A DNA stretch of 14,202 nucleotides, from assembly GCA_026770585.1 (NCBI GenBank), contig MU646842.1, forward strand, positions 171,689 through 185,890. Direction: 5' to 3'. A program made the position numbers and the translations under genes. Shown one piece after another: positions 1-5,802 of the stretch; positions within the stretch are counted from its first letter, which is position 1; each line of letters starts with the position of its first letter. The notes under the pieces were generated by a model, which was given only the letters and a program-made list of their open reading frames with translations, was not told where the DNA came from and made no database searches. The stretch is from Baffinella frigidus. Taxonomy: Eukaryota > Cryptophyceae > Cryptomonadales > Baffinellaceae.

Positions 1-25
1 GGGGGGGGGGGGGGGGGGGGGGGGG
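1..25. other. Poly-G run at window edge
   Basis: Twenty-five consecutive G residues open the window. Such a run at a sequence end is often a base-calling or assembly-end artefact of two-colour sequencing chemistry. It could also be real G-rich repeat DNA, because the adjoining sequence is G-rich heptamer repeat. No function is assigned. Confidence 0.6.
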
Positions 26-475
26 CGCTGCGTCCATTAGGGGTACCTGCTTTAGGGGCTAGGGGTTGGCGTTTGCGTTAGGGGTTAGGGGTTAGAGTTT
101 TTTTTAGGGGTGAGGGGTTAGCGTTTGCGTTGGGGGTTAGGGGTTGGAGTTTGTTTTGTTAGCGGTCCTGGGCGCGCGGGGGGGCGGGATCGCGGCATCC
201 ATTAGGGGTTCCTGCTTTGGGGGTTGGGGGTTGGCGTTTGTGTTGTGAGCGGTCCCGGGTTTAGGGTTTAGGGTTTGAGGTTTGGGGTTTAGGGTTTAGG
301 GTTTAGGGTTTGGGAAGCAGCGTTTAGGGTTTAGGGTTTTGGGTTTTGGGTTTCAGGATTCAGGGTTTCAGGATGCAGGGGTTTAGGGGTAAGGGTTTAG
401 GGTTGAGGTCTATTAGCTGCTCCTGCGGGTTGATGGATTAGGGTTTAGGGTTTTGGGGTGTAGGGATTATGGTCC
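26..475 (+). repeat. Degenerate TTTAGGG-type heptamer tract
   Basis: This is a degenerate run of heptamers related to TTTAGGG, the plant and algal telomere unit, most regular at about 259-331 and mixed with GGGGTTA, TTCAGGG and other variants. A motif resembling CATTAGGGGT-CCTGCTTT occurs near 35-55 and again near 197-218. On the plus strand at a left end a real chromosome terminus would read CCCTAAA, so the orientation argues for interstitial repeat rather than the telomere itself. On the sense strand of the leftward ubiquilin gene the tract reads CCCTAAA. It could be intron or sequence beyond the gene. Confidence 0.8.
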
Positions 476-550
476 AGGGTGTGACCACAAGAGCCCCCAT
501 CATGGTAACTAACACAAGAGCCCCCAGCATGGTAACTAATTACGGGGGCT

Positions 551-806
551 CGCAACCTTCTCGCTGTGTGGGTAGTGTGGTAGGAGGGTACGATGGGGAA
601 CTTCGACCACATCACTACACATACGTGTGCACCTAGTGTTATACGTATATGGACCCAGGATTCTGGGTCTGTATACGTATACAGACTCAGGAAACGCAAC
701 CTGCTCGCTGTGTGGGTAGTGTGGGAAGGAGGGCACGATGGGGAACTTCGACCACAACACTACAAATACGTATGTACCCAATTGGTACATGTATACAGAC
801 CCAGGA
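551..806. repeat. 144-bp tandem duplication with internal palindrome
   Basis: Two diverged copies of a unit containing CTCGCTGTGTGGGTAGTGTG and GATGGGGAACTTCGACCACA begin near 551 and 695, a period of 144-145 bases. Between the copies lies a perfect 20-bp palindrome at 667-686 (GTCTGTATAC followed by its complement). Short open frames on both strands cross the repeat but share no recognisable protein similarity and follow the repeat period, so I treat the region as non-coding. Confidence 0.75.
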
Positions 807-893
807 GTAGACTGATAATACGAAGGTCATATATGATTCAGGAAACTCAAGACGCTGGGGTACATCCTGCACATCCGGTCAGCCAGAAGCTCC

Positions 894-932
894 CTCTAAA
901 CCCTAAATCCTAAACCCTAAACCCTAAACCCG
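894..932 (-). repeat. Short CCCTAAA array, inverted
   Basis: About five CCCTAAA-type heptamers read on the plus strand, opposite in orientation to the arrays at 26-475 and 1131-1197. It lies in the intron or downstream part of the leftward ubiquilin gene. Confidence 0.8.
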
Positions 933-1088
933 CGTAAACAACCCATAATTCCTCACCCCCAACCCCTAACCCCTCTATTACTTGTGCGAGTCAAGTTATG
1001 TTTTCCACTCACTCTTAGAGCCATTTACGCCCCCGTGGCTCAGTGTTCGAAATCAACTTTTGAAATGTCAACTTTAGGAGGTCGGGAC

Positions 1089-1126
1089 CTGGACGGTGTG
1101 GTACATGCGGCGGAGCATGTTGAAGC
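1089..1126 (-). CDS. Ubiquilin exon 6 (38 nt)
   Basis: Sense reading encodes [13 protein letters not shown], the conserved ubiquilin motif that ends the first STI1 region (human ubiquilin has a GYNALRRMY-type motif here). The acceptor is CCAG at 1127-1130, directly preceded in sense by CCCTAAA repeats. The likely donor is CAG/GTCCCG at 1088-1087; reading through it hits a stop four codons later. The next expected exon, beginning with an E-P-like motif, was not found in 1-1088. Confidence 0.8.
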
Positions 1127-2813
1127 CTGGTTTGGGGTTTAGGGTTTAGGGTTTAGGGTTTAGGGTTTAGGGTTTAGGGTTTAGGGTTTAGGGTTTCGGA
1201 TGGTGGGTTCAGGGTTCAGGGTTCAGGGTTCAGGGTTTAGGGTTTACGATTTAGGGTTCAGGGTTCAGGATTCAGGATTCAGGGTTCGGGGTTTTGGGTT
1301 AAGCCTTCGGGGTGGGATTCGATGTTGGACATGGCACGGTCCGAGGTGTGAGGTTGAGGGTTTGGTTGAGGGTTGAGGGTTTAGGGGTGAGCCTTCGGGG
1401 TGCGATTCGATGTTGGACATGGCAAGGTTTAGGGTTTAGGGTCTAGGGTCTAGGGTCTAGGGTCTAGGGTCTAGGGTCTAGGTTTTAGGGTTTAGGGTTC
1501 AGGGTTTAGCCTTCGGGGTGGGATTCGATGTTGGACATGGCACGGTCCGAGGTGCGCACCATCTCCTGCATCAACGCCGGGGACCTGATCCGGGAACATA
1601 ATTCGGTTTAGAATCCGGGAACATCATTCGGTTGAGAATCCGGGAACATCATTCGGTTTAGAATCCGGGAACATCATTCGGTTCAGAATCCGGGAACATC
1701 ATTCGGTTCAGAATCCGGGAACATCATTCGGTTCAGAATCCGGGAACATCATTCGGTTTAGAATCCGGGAACATCCTTCGGTTTAGAAACGTCGAGGCCG
1801 GCGTACGCACTACACTGCTAGCCAGGATATTTCAGGTCAAGTCAACTGGCTGATCCTCGGCAGTAAGTACATTTACTACTATATTTGCCGTGGTGTAGAA
1901 ACGTTGAGGCGAAACCGCCGAGTGTGGAGGGGGGGGCATGGTGTATTGACCAGACAGCACGACCGCGGAACGCTCGCGTCTGGCGGAGGACGGTGAGGAT
2001 CGCTGGGGAGGGTCACCGGAGAGAGAGAGAGAGGCAGGGGAGGGTCACCGTAGAGAGAGAGAGAGAGAGAGAGAGAGAGGCAAGGCAGGATCAACGTAGA
2101 GAGAGAGAGAGAGGCAGGGGAGGGTCAACGTAGAAAGAGAGAGAGGGAGAGAGAGAGGGAGGGAGAGAAAGAGAGAGGCAGGGGAGGGTGACCGAGCAGC
2201 CTCGAGCGTCTGGCGGAGGACGGCAGGGTCGTTGAGCACGTGCCCGAGCTCCGGGTTCTGTTCGATGATCGCTTGCATCTACCAGGGTTTAGGGTTTAGG
2301 GTTTAGGGTTTACGATTGAGGGTTTAGGGTTTAGAGTTTACGATTTAGGGTTTGGGGTTTAGGGATTAGGGTTTAGGGTTGCCGCGCGGGCGCGTTTCGC
2401 GTCTAGGGTTCCCCATCTATCTATCTACCTATCTATCTATCTATCCATCCATCTATCCAACTAACTAACGACACACAGTGGGCTTCCTCACAGCAGATCG
2501 CCCCATTTATTTTCGCGGAACTAATTGAGAATGGCTCTGTACGGTACAAAGACGTCTTATTAACCCACGTTTGGGCAGGGTCGTTGAGCACGTGCCCGAG
2601 CTCCGGGTTCTGTTCGATGATCGCTTGCATCTACCCCGCGGCCGCGTTCCGTGTAAGTATCATATATGGGCCATCTACGTATACATATACATACCTATAT
2701 ATATATACATCTATATATATAATAATAATAAATTAACCTGCATACACGTATCTACGTATATATACTACTATATTTGTTGTATCATATATGGGCCATCCAC
2801 GTTGACATATACA

Positions 2814-2860
<47 letters not shown>

Positions 2861-5217
2861 AAAAGGTAACCTGGATACACGTATCTACGTACATATACTA
2901 CTACTGTATCATATATGGGCCGGGCCATCCACGTTTACACATATATAAGGTATTTTTGGAACGCGGCCGCGTTGCAAAAATAGGTCTTTTTTGAAGCGAG
3001 GGCAAACTCGAGAGAACTACACAAAAAAGAAGCCTCCTCCCCGCCAGCAGAAAATGTAGTTGCCGCGAGGCAGGTTCGAACAGGCGATCTCCCGCTCACA
3101 GGGTGGCCAATCAGGGGTTAGCAACTTACGAAAGTGGCCAAGTTGCCAACCCCTGGCAACTTTCGTAAGTTGCCAACCCCCGCTCATAGGGTGGCGCCCT
3201 TCGCCCGGCTTTGCATTAGTCCTGTCACCTAATAGGTTATATCTAAAAAAACAGTGTCTTTTGGGGCCCGTTTATGAGACTCTGTTCTGTTCGATGAAAG
3301 CTTGCTCCTGCCGAGGGGTGGCGTTTCGCGTTTAGGGGTTGTGGGTTGGGGGTGAGGGTTTAGGGTTTATGGATGATGGTTTAGAGTTGAGGGTTTAGGG
3401 TTTAGCGTTCAGGGTTTATGGGGGAATAACTTTATGATTTATGGTTCATGGTTATCGGGTTTATGGTTTATGATTTATGGTTTATGGTTTATTGTTTATT
3501 GTTTATGGTTTACGGTTTGTGGTTTATGGTTGATGGGGGGATAGCGCCGTGTACGGAGAATATCCTCCGTTCATGCATGAATATCCTCCGTTTCAGGAGC
3601 GGACAGCGCCGTTTGTGGAAAGCGCCGTTTTACAGAAGGGAAATCGCCGATTGTGCAGTGGGAAATATGGTGTTTTGACCACACAGCACGACCGCGGAAC
3701 GCTCGTGCTCAGTGCTGGGAGAGGCGTGAGGGCAGACGCCCTAGCTCTGTCGCTGTCGGGTTGGCTGACTTTTCTTAAGTTGACTGTCCGGGATTGCGGT
3801 ACAAATCCGTCAACTTTGGAGCGGAAAAGAGCACGGACGTCAAGGCCGGCTTACACACTACACTATCTGACAGAAGGCTTATCACGTTGCAATGTATTAG
3901 TCCCGCCACCAAATAGATTCTATCTCAGATTTAGCTTGGCTATTGCCGCCATTTCGCACTTTGAGGGAATCAAATACCAGGATCCACCCTGGAGGGGACT
4001 TGCGGCCAATCCCAAATAACCCTTTATCGCAAAAGTTGACAGGATTTGTACCACTAAAATACTTATAAGACCGTTTTGTACCAGATCCATTCATCACGGG
4101 GGACTGAGGGCTCAGTCCTTTTCAAGGGGAGTTGACTTAAGAATGCTCAAAATACCCCCACCCTGCCTCCAGGGTGGTGTGTGGGGAAATCCTTGAGATG
4201 GAAAATCCTTCAGATGGAAATAGAATCTATTCAGGTGTGGTATCTGCGGGTTGTTCTGGACGGAGCGCATGAGGTCAGGTCAGGATTTGTACCGGAAATC
4301 CTTTAGATGGACATAATTTATTTAGGAGACGCGAGGTATTCCAGGAAGAGGATGGATAGAGGGGATTCAGACGAAAACAGGCTCTAAATATTTTGTGGCA
4401 CCTGCGGGTTGTTCTGGATGACGGAGCGCATCAGATCCGGGTTGTTGAGGAACGAGTTCATCATCGGCGAGTTCATCATCTCCCGCATCATCTCCGGGTC
4501 GTGACCCGGCATCCCGGCCGCGCCCATCCCCGGGCCGCCCATGGCGTTGGTCAGGCCCATGGGGTCGTTGCTCGGGCCTGCCGCCCCGCAACAGCAGCCG
4601 TTCAGCAATGCGGCAGCGCCTGCCCGCGCTGCTGGGACCTGGGCGGCGCGGCAGAAGCTGGGCGGCGTGATTCACACTCCCATTTCGCCGGAGCAGATGG
4701 AGGGGGGGAATCAAGTAGTTGGTGTGGGAGTAGACCAGGAGACTGCGAAGCTGCGGCAGGCGACGCCTGGTGCGCTGCTGGGGCCGCGGCGCCTGCAACG
4801 AGGTGCACGGTCTGCCCCTCCTCGACCGCTGCTCGGGTGCGGGGTGCGGGAGGTCAGCTAGCTGCTTGAAGAAAAGGGTGAGGGCAAACTCGAGAGAAAC
4901 TAGCTGGAAGGCGTTTCGCTGAGGAAGCTCCCCCACCTCATGCTAACACGGGGCAGCCGCGAGCACTGGGACAGTGCGGAGAAGTGAAATCCCGCGTGAC
5001 AACAAGAAGGTATGGCAAGTGGGAGGAAGAAGGTACAGTAGGTGTCGAGCGTCTTTTCATCCTTCATGATCTGTCCTCGGTAGATGAGCCGCATCTGCGA
5101 CGCGGGGACGCCGGCTTGCTCTTCCAGCGCGGTCTTCAGCTCCGCAACGGTCTGCTTCGCGGAGCAGCTGATGGTGAACTTTGCCCCGTTGGAGCACTTC
5201 ACGTTAACCTCCACCAT
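1089..5217 (-). CDS. Ubiquilin/DSK2-like ubiquitin shuttle factor, 5' six exons (3' end outside window)
   Basis: Ubiquilins deliver ubiquitinated clients to the proteasome: an N-terminal ubiquitin-like domain binds the proteasome, STI1 repeats bind chaperones or hydrophobic clients, and a C-terminal UBA binds ubiquitin. Six exons on the minus strand join in phase: 5217-5037, 4828-4736, 4631-4402, 2278-2193, 1584-1511, 1126-1089, totalling 702 nt (234 codons). Residues 1-72 form the ubiquitin-like domain ([27 protein letters not shown]). A Gly/Ala/Cys/Met-rich linker follows. About 136-234 form the first STI1 region ([65 protein letters not shown]). Plant DSK2 proteins run to about 550 residues, so the second STI1 pair and UBA are missing leftward. 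Introns 1 and 2 are short (208 and about 104 nt); intron 3 exceeds 2 kb and is full of repeats. Family assignment is firm; expression and integrity are unknown. Confidence 0.85.
1131..1300 (+). repeat. Intronic telomere-type array with block-wise variants
   Basis: A clean array of about nine TTTAGGG units at 1131-1197 is followed by a run of TTCAGGG units (about 1206-1234) and a mixed zone. The array sits against the acceptor of ubiquilin exon 6, so in the transcript it reads CCCTAAA up to the splice site. Confidence 0.9.
1305..1349 (-). pseudogene. Partial copy of ubiquilin exon 5 (3' part)
   Basis: About 44 bases match the 3' part of exon 5 at 1511-1554 (GGGATTCGATGTTGGACATGG and the neighbouring CACGGTCCGAGGTG), then diverge into heptamer repeat. 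It retains the donor side GAAG/GCT but no acceptor. It lies inside the intron between exons 5 and 6. Confidence 0.85.
1393..1424 (-). pseudogene. Second partial copy of ubiquilin exon 5 (3' part)
   Basis: About 32 bases match the 3' end of exon 5 with one substitution (GTGCGATTC for GTGGGATTC). The copy ends abruptly at GGCA, followed by heptamer repeat. As in the copy at 1305, the donor side is kept and the acceptor side is missing. Confidence 0.85.
1425..1510 (+). repeat. Heptamer array including a TCTAGGG block
   Basis: Two or three TTTAGGG units are followed by about six consecutive TCTAGGG units (1440-1482) and then TTTAGGG/TTCAGGG up to the donor of ubiquilin exon 5. The uniform variant block points to local tandem amplification of a mutated unit. 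Confidence 0.9.
1511..1584 (-). CDS. Ubiquilin exon 5 (74 nt)
   Basis: Encodes [25 protein letters not shown], matching the ubiquilin segment that follows the first STI1 motif (conserved MQEM, DRAxSNxES). Acceptor GATCAG at 1590-1585; the first base completes an Arg codon begun in exon 4. The donor is GAAG/GCTAAA, a GC rather than GT site, required to keep phase with exon 6. Two 3'-part copies lie downstream. Confidence 0.85.
1587..1785. repeat. 25-bp minisatellite, eight copies
   Basis: Eight head-to-tail copies of a 25-bp unit (GAATCCGGGAACATCATTCG plus GTTTA or GTTCA); the first copy is 24 bp. The array starts within two bases of the acceptor of ubiquilin exon 5, so in the transcript the repeat unit itself supplies the 3' end of the intron, apart from the terminal CAG. 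Confidence 0.95.
1786..2007. repeat. Intron repeat block shared with 3668-3870, plus exon 4 fragment
   Basis: 1786-1819 resembles 3836-3869 (GTCGAGGCCGGCGTACGCAC versus a close variant), and 1938-1975 resembles 3668-3705 (shared core CAGCACGACCGCGGAACGCT). The two blocks occur in the opposite order at the second site, as in a permuted tandem unit. 1976-1993 is identical to 2206-2223 inside ubiquilin exon 4, a third fragment of that exon. Confidence 0.7.
2020..2178. repeat. GA microsatellite with interspersed copies of the exon 4 donor
   Basis: Several (GA)n runs are separated by variants of GGCAGGGGAGGGTCACCGTA. The same string, as GGCAGGGGAGGGTGACCG, spans the donor of ubiquilin exon 4, so each spacer looks like a copy of that exon-intron border followed by GA expansion. 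Open frames through the block are low-complexity and rejected as genes. Confidence 0.85.
2193..2278 (-). CDS. Ubiquilin exon 4 (86 nt)
   Basis: Encodes [19 protein letters not shown] followed by [10 protein letters not shown], the core of the STI1 repeat (conserved N-P-E, H-x-L-N-D-P, R-Q-T-L-E). It follows exon 3 in phase 0 (NNPQ/MQAI), so the ATG here is an internal methionine. Acceptor GGTAG at 2283-2279, preceded in sense by CCCTAAA repeats; donor CTCG/GTCACC. Fragments of this exon occur at 1976-1993, 2574-2635 and 3285-3305. Confidence 0.88.
2285..2380 (+). repeat. TTTAGGG array at the acceptor of ubiquilin exon 4
   Basis: About a dozen degenerate TTTAGGG units. In the transcript they read CCCTAAA and run directly into the acceptor CTGGTAG. 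Confidence 0.9.
2414..2459. repeat. TATC microsatellite
   Basis: An interrupted (ATCT)n run within ubiquilin intron 3. The remaining bases to 2573 show nothing recognisable. Confidence 0.9.
2574..2635 (-). pseudogene. Partial copy of ubiquilin exon 4 (5' 57 nt plus acceptor)
   Basis: Fifty-seven bases, and five more across the acceptor, are identical to exon 4 at 2222-2283 and encode [19 protein letters not shown]. The copy then breaks into unrelated sequence with no donor in the matching place. It lies upstream of the full exon in sense, so it presents a competing acceptor whose use would derail the frame. The perfect identity implies a recent duplication or gene conversion. Confidence 0.93.
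2637..2971. mobile_element. 335-bp AT-rich insert with 14-bp terminal inverted repeats
   Basis: CGCGGCCGCGTTCC at 2637-2650 is perfectly inverted at 2958-2971. The interior is AT-rich and carries three copies of ATCATATATGGGCC (2659, 2781, 2908; periods 122 and 127) with (TATC)n at about 2815-2861. No transposase and no clear target-site duplication are visible. It could be a non-autonomous element or an expanding minisatellite between palindromic ends. It abuts the partial exon 4 copy. Confidence 0.6.
2998..3018. repeat. Copy of an intron 1 segment
   Basis: GAGGGCAAACTCGAGAGAA recurs at about 4880-4899 in ubiquilin intron 1. In sense it reads TTCTCTCGAGTTTGCCCTC, a pyrimidine-rich intron-end type sequence. 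This suggests that intron 1 sequence was also copied into intron 3. Confidence 0.7.
3091..3199. repeat. Nested hairpin cluster between direct repeats
   Basis: Arms GCAACTTACGAAAGT (3121-3135) and its exact complement (3159-3173) enclose a second hairpin (GTTGCCA/TGGCAAC). The structure lies between direct repeats CCGCTCACAGGGTGGC (3091) and CCGCTCATAGGGTGGC (3180). It has the look of a small foldback insertion or an excision scar; there is no coding content. Confidence 0.8.
3285..3305 (-). pseudogene. Remnant of ubiquilin exon 4 5' end
   Basis: TTCTGTTCGATGAAAGCTTGC matches the exon 4 start (TTCTGTTCGATGATCGCTTGC) with two substitutions and, like the other copies, is followed rightward by G-rich heptamer repeat. 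It is the most decayed of the acceptor-side copies. Confidence 0.65.
3329..3535 (+). repeat. Heptamer tract grading from TTTAGGG into TTTATGG
   Basis: The left part is degenerate TTTAGGG; from about 3429 it becomes a run of TTTATGG and TTTATTG heptamers. The seven-base period is kept while one G is replaced by T, so a variant unit appears to have been amplified locally. Confidence 0.85.
3536..4014. other. Intronic mixed repeat region, no gene supported
   Basis: Contains tandem GAATATCCTCCGTT (about 3558, 3580) and AGCGCCGT (3543, 3605, 3620) motifs, the blocks shared with 1786-1975, and a TGCATTAGTCCTGTCACCTAATAG-type motif at 3214 repeated in diverged form at 3893. A 156-codon plus-strand frame crosses it but is built from these repeats, lacks any family motif and is antisense to the ubiquilin intron, so I do not call it a gene. 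Confidence 0.6.
4015..4142. repeat. Hairpin-cored dispersed repeat, copy A
   Basis: 4015-4100 closely matches 13942-14026 (AATAACCCTTTATCGCAAAA, then GTTGACA, GTACCAC, CATTCATCACGGG). A hairpin follows directly: GGACTGAG (4101-4108), loop GG, CTCAGTCC (4111-4118). A GTTGACTTAAG motif closes the element near 4131. The element lies in ubiquilin intron 3. Confidence 0.8.
4189..4330 (-). pseudogene. Decayed copy of ubiquilin exon 3 end plus intron repeats
   Basis: 4239-4272 in sense reads [10 protein letters not shown], matching the exon 3 end with one codon (ATC) deleted. The GT donor has become AT. On both sides AAATCCTTNAGATGGA occurs three times (about 4189, 4203, 4299), so exon border and intron appear to have been duplicated together. 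Downstream of the full exon only the donor side is kept. Confidence 0.75.
4402..4631 (-). CDS. Ubiquilin exon 3 (230 nt)
   Basis: Encodes a low-complexity linker ([19 protein letters not shown] and a Gly/Met-rich stretch) and then the STI1 start [20 protein letters not shown] with [13 protein letters not shown]. The donor CAG/GTGCCAC is firm because NNPQ joins exon 4 MQAI exactly as in other ubiquilins. The acceptor is less certain: several AG dinucleotides lie close together at 4632-4650, and the one at 4633-4632 keeps phase with exon 2. Confidence 0.85.
4736..4828 (-). CDS. Ubiquilin exon 2 (93 nt)
   Basis: Encodes [21 protein letters not shown] and an Ala/Ser/Gln-rich tail. EEGQTVHLV is the last strand of the ubiquitin-like fold. 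The acceptor GAGCAG at 4834-4829 follows a CTGAC branch-like motif; the donor CCTG/GTCTAC at 4735-4734 is probable. Reading on without splicing reaches a stop in a different frame from exon 3, which supports a short intron here. Confidence 0.8.
5037..5217 (-). CDS. Ubiquilin exon 1, ubiquitin-like domain
   Basis: From ATG at 5217 it reads [20 protein letters not shown] and on through [29 protein letters not shown], a typical ubiquitin-like domain with the R-L-I-Y/F-x-G-x-I core. An in-frame ATG at 5271 would add 18 residues (MRSKTFTGQLDVAGESRD); I prefer 5217 because the family begins a few residues before the domain, but some ubiquilins have longer leaders. Donor CTACT/GTACCT leaves one base that joins exon 2. 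Confidence 0.88.
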
Positions 5218-5375
5218 ATCGCGACTCTCCCCTGCAACGTCGAGCTGTCCTGTAAAAGTCTTTGACCGCATTGTAAAATTTGCCTCGGAGGTTTGGGGGT
5301 GTCCTTGTCAACTTTTGGCAAGATGGGCTAAAAACCTGAAGAATTGACTTAGGGTGGGGTATTTCCGGCTCGGGG
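5218..5375. promoter_or_regulatory. Putative bidirectional promoter region
   Basis: The two start codons point away from each other across about 158 bases, so both promoters and 5' leaders must overlap here unless transcription starts inside a gene. The segment contains GTCAACTTTTGG, a motif recurring in several hairpin elements of the window. No convincing TATA box is seen. The alternative ubiquilin start at 5271 would shorten the region to about 104 bases. Confidence 0.5.
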
Positions 5376-5802
5376 ATGGTTGGACCGCACCTCCCCGCTG
5401 GCGAGGCCGGCGACGCCGCACGACGCCGCACTGACGATAGCCACGGCGCGTACGGAGCCATCGTTCTCGATAGAGGCGAGGTGCCAAAGTGGCGGCGCAT
5501 CGCCGGGATTGTTGGAGCGGGGGTTTGCTGTGTGGGCGTCGCGCTAGTTCTTTCTGGCAGTTTTTGGCGGCGAGATGCACTGGGCGGACAGGTGGGCGCG
5601 GCTGGAGGGCGGTCCGGGGGAGTGAGCGCGACGCTGGCTGTGAGGAGCCAGCTGATAGGGGATGCGCCGAAGCCAGCCTTTGACGAGGCCAACTCGGACC
5701 CTGAGGAGAGCGTTGAGGGCAGCCAGGCCGATGAGGCGCTGGCCAAGCTCATGAAGGCGTTCGACAGCACTGAGAAGAAGTTCGACGTGGGTTCGCTCAC
5801 AG
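5376..5802 (+). CDS. Rightward gene exon 1
   Basis: Carries the start, the Arg-rich cytosolic leader, the membrane segment and the acidic helix (EESVEGSQADEALAKLMKAF, DSTEKKFDVGSLTG). The donor is CACAG/GTTGCA, phase 1; without splicing the frame continues to a stop near 5931 through less coding-like sequence. Confidence 0.7.

Noticed and set aside
26-475. True chromosome-end telomere
   Set aside because: The G-rich strand runs inward from the left end, the repeats are degenerate, and similar arrays occur throughout the window in both orientations.
1587-1785. CRISPR-like array
   Set aside because: The 25-bp units are directly adjacent without spacers and lie in a eukaryotic intron; this is a minisatellite.
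2045-2133. Frames encoding Ser-Leu or Arg-Glu repeats
   Set aside because: Direct products of the GA microsatellite.
3060-3105. tRNA B-box-like GGTTCGAAC
   Set aside because: Only the palindromic GTTCGAAC fits; the surrounding bases do not form tRNA stems on either strand.
3549-4019. 156-codon plus-strand reading frame
   Set aside because: It is composed of repeats also found at 1786-1975 and 13942, has no family motif and lies antisense in a ubiquilin intron.
4393-4869. Plus-strand frames opposite ubiquilin exons 2 and 3
   Set aside because: Antisense shadows of GC-rich coding sequence; the minus strand gives an unmistakable ubiquilin protein.
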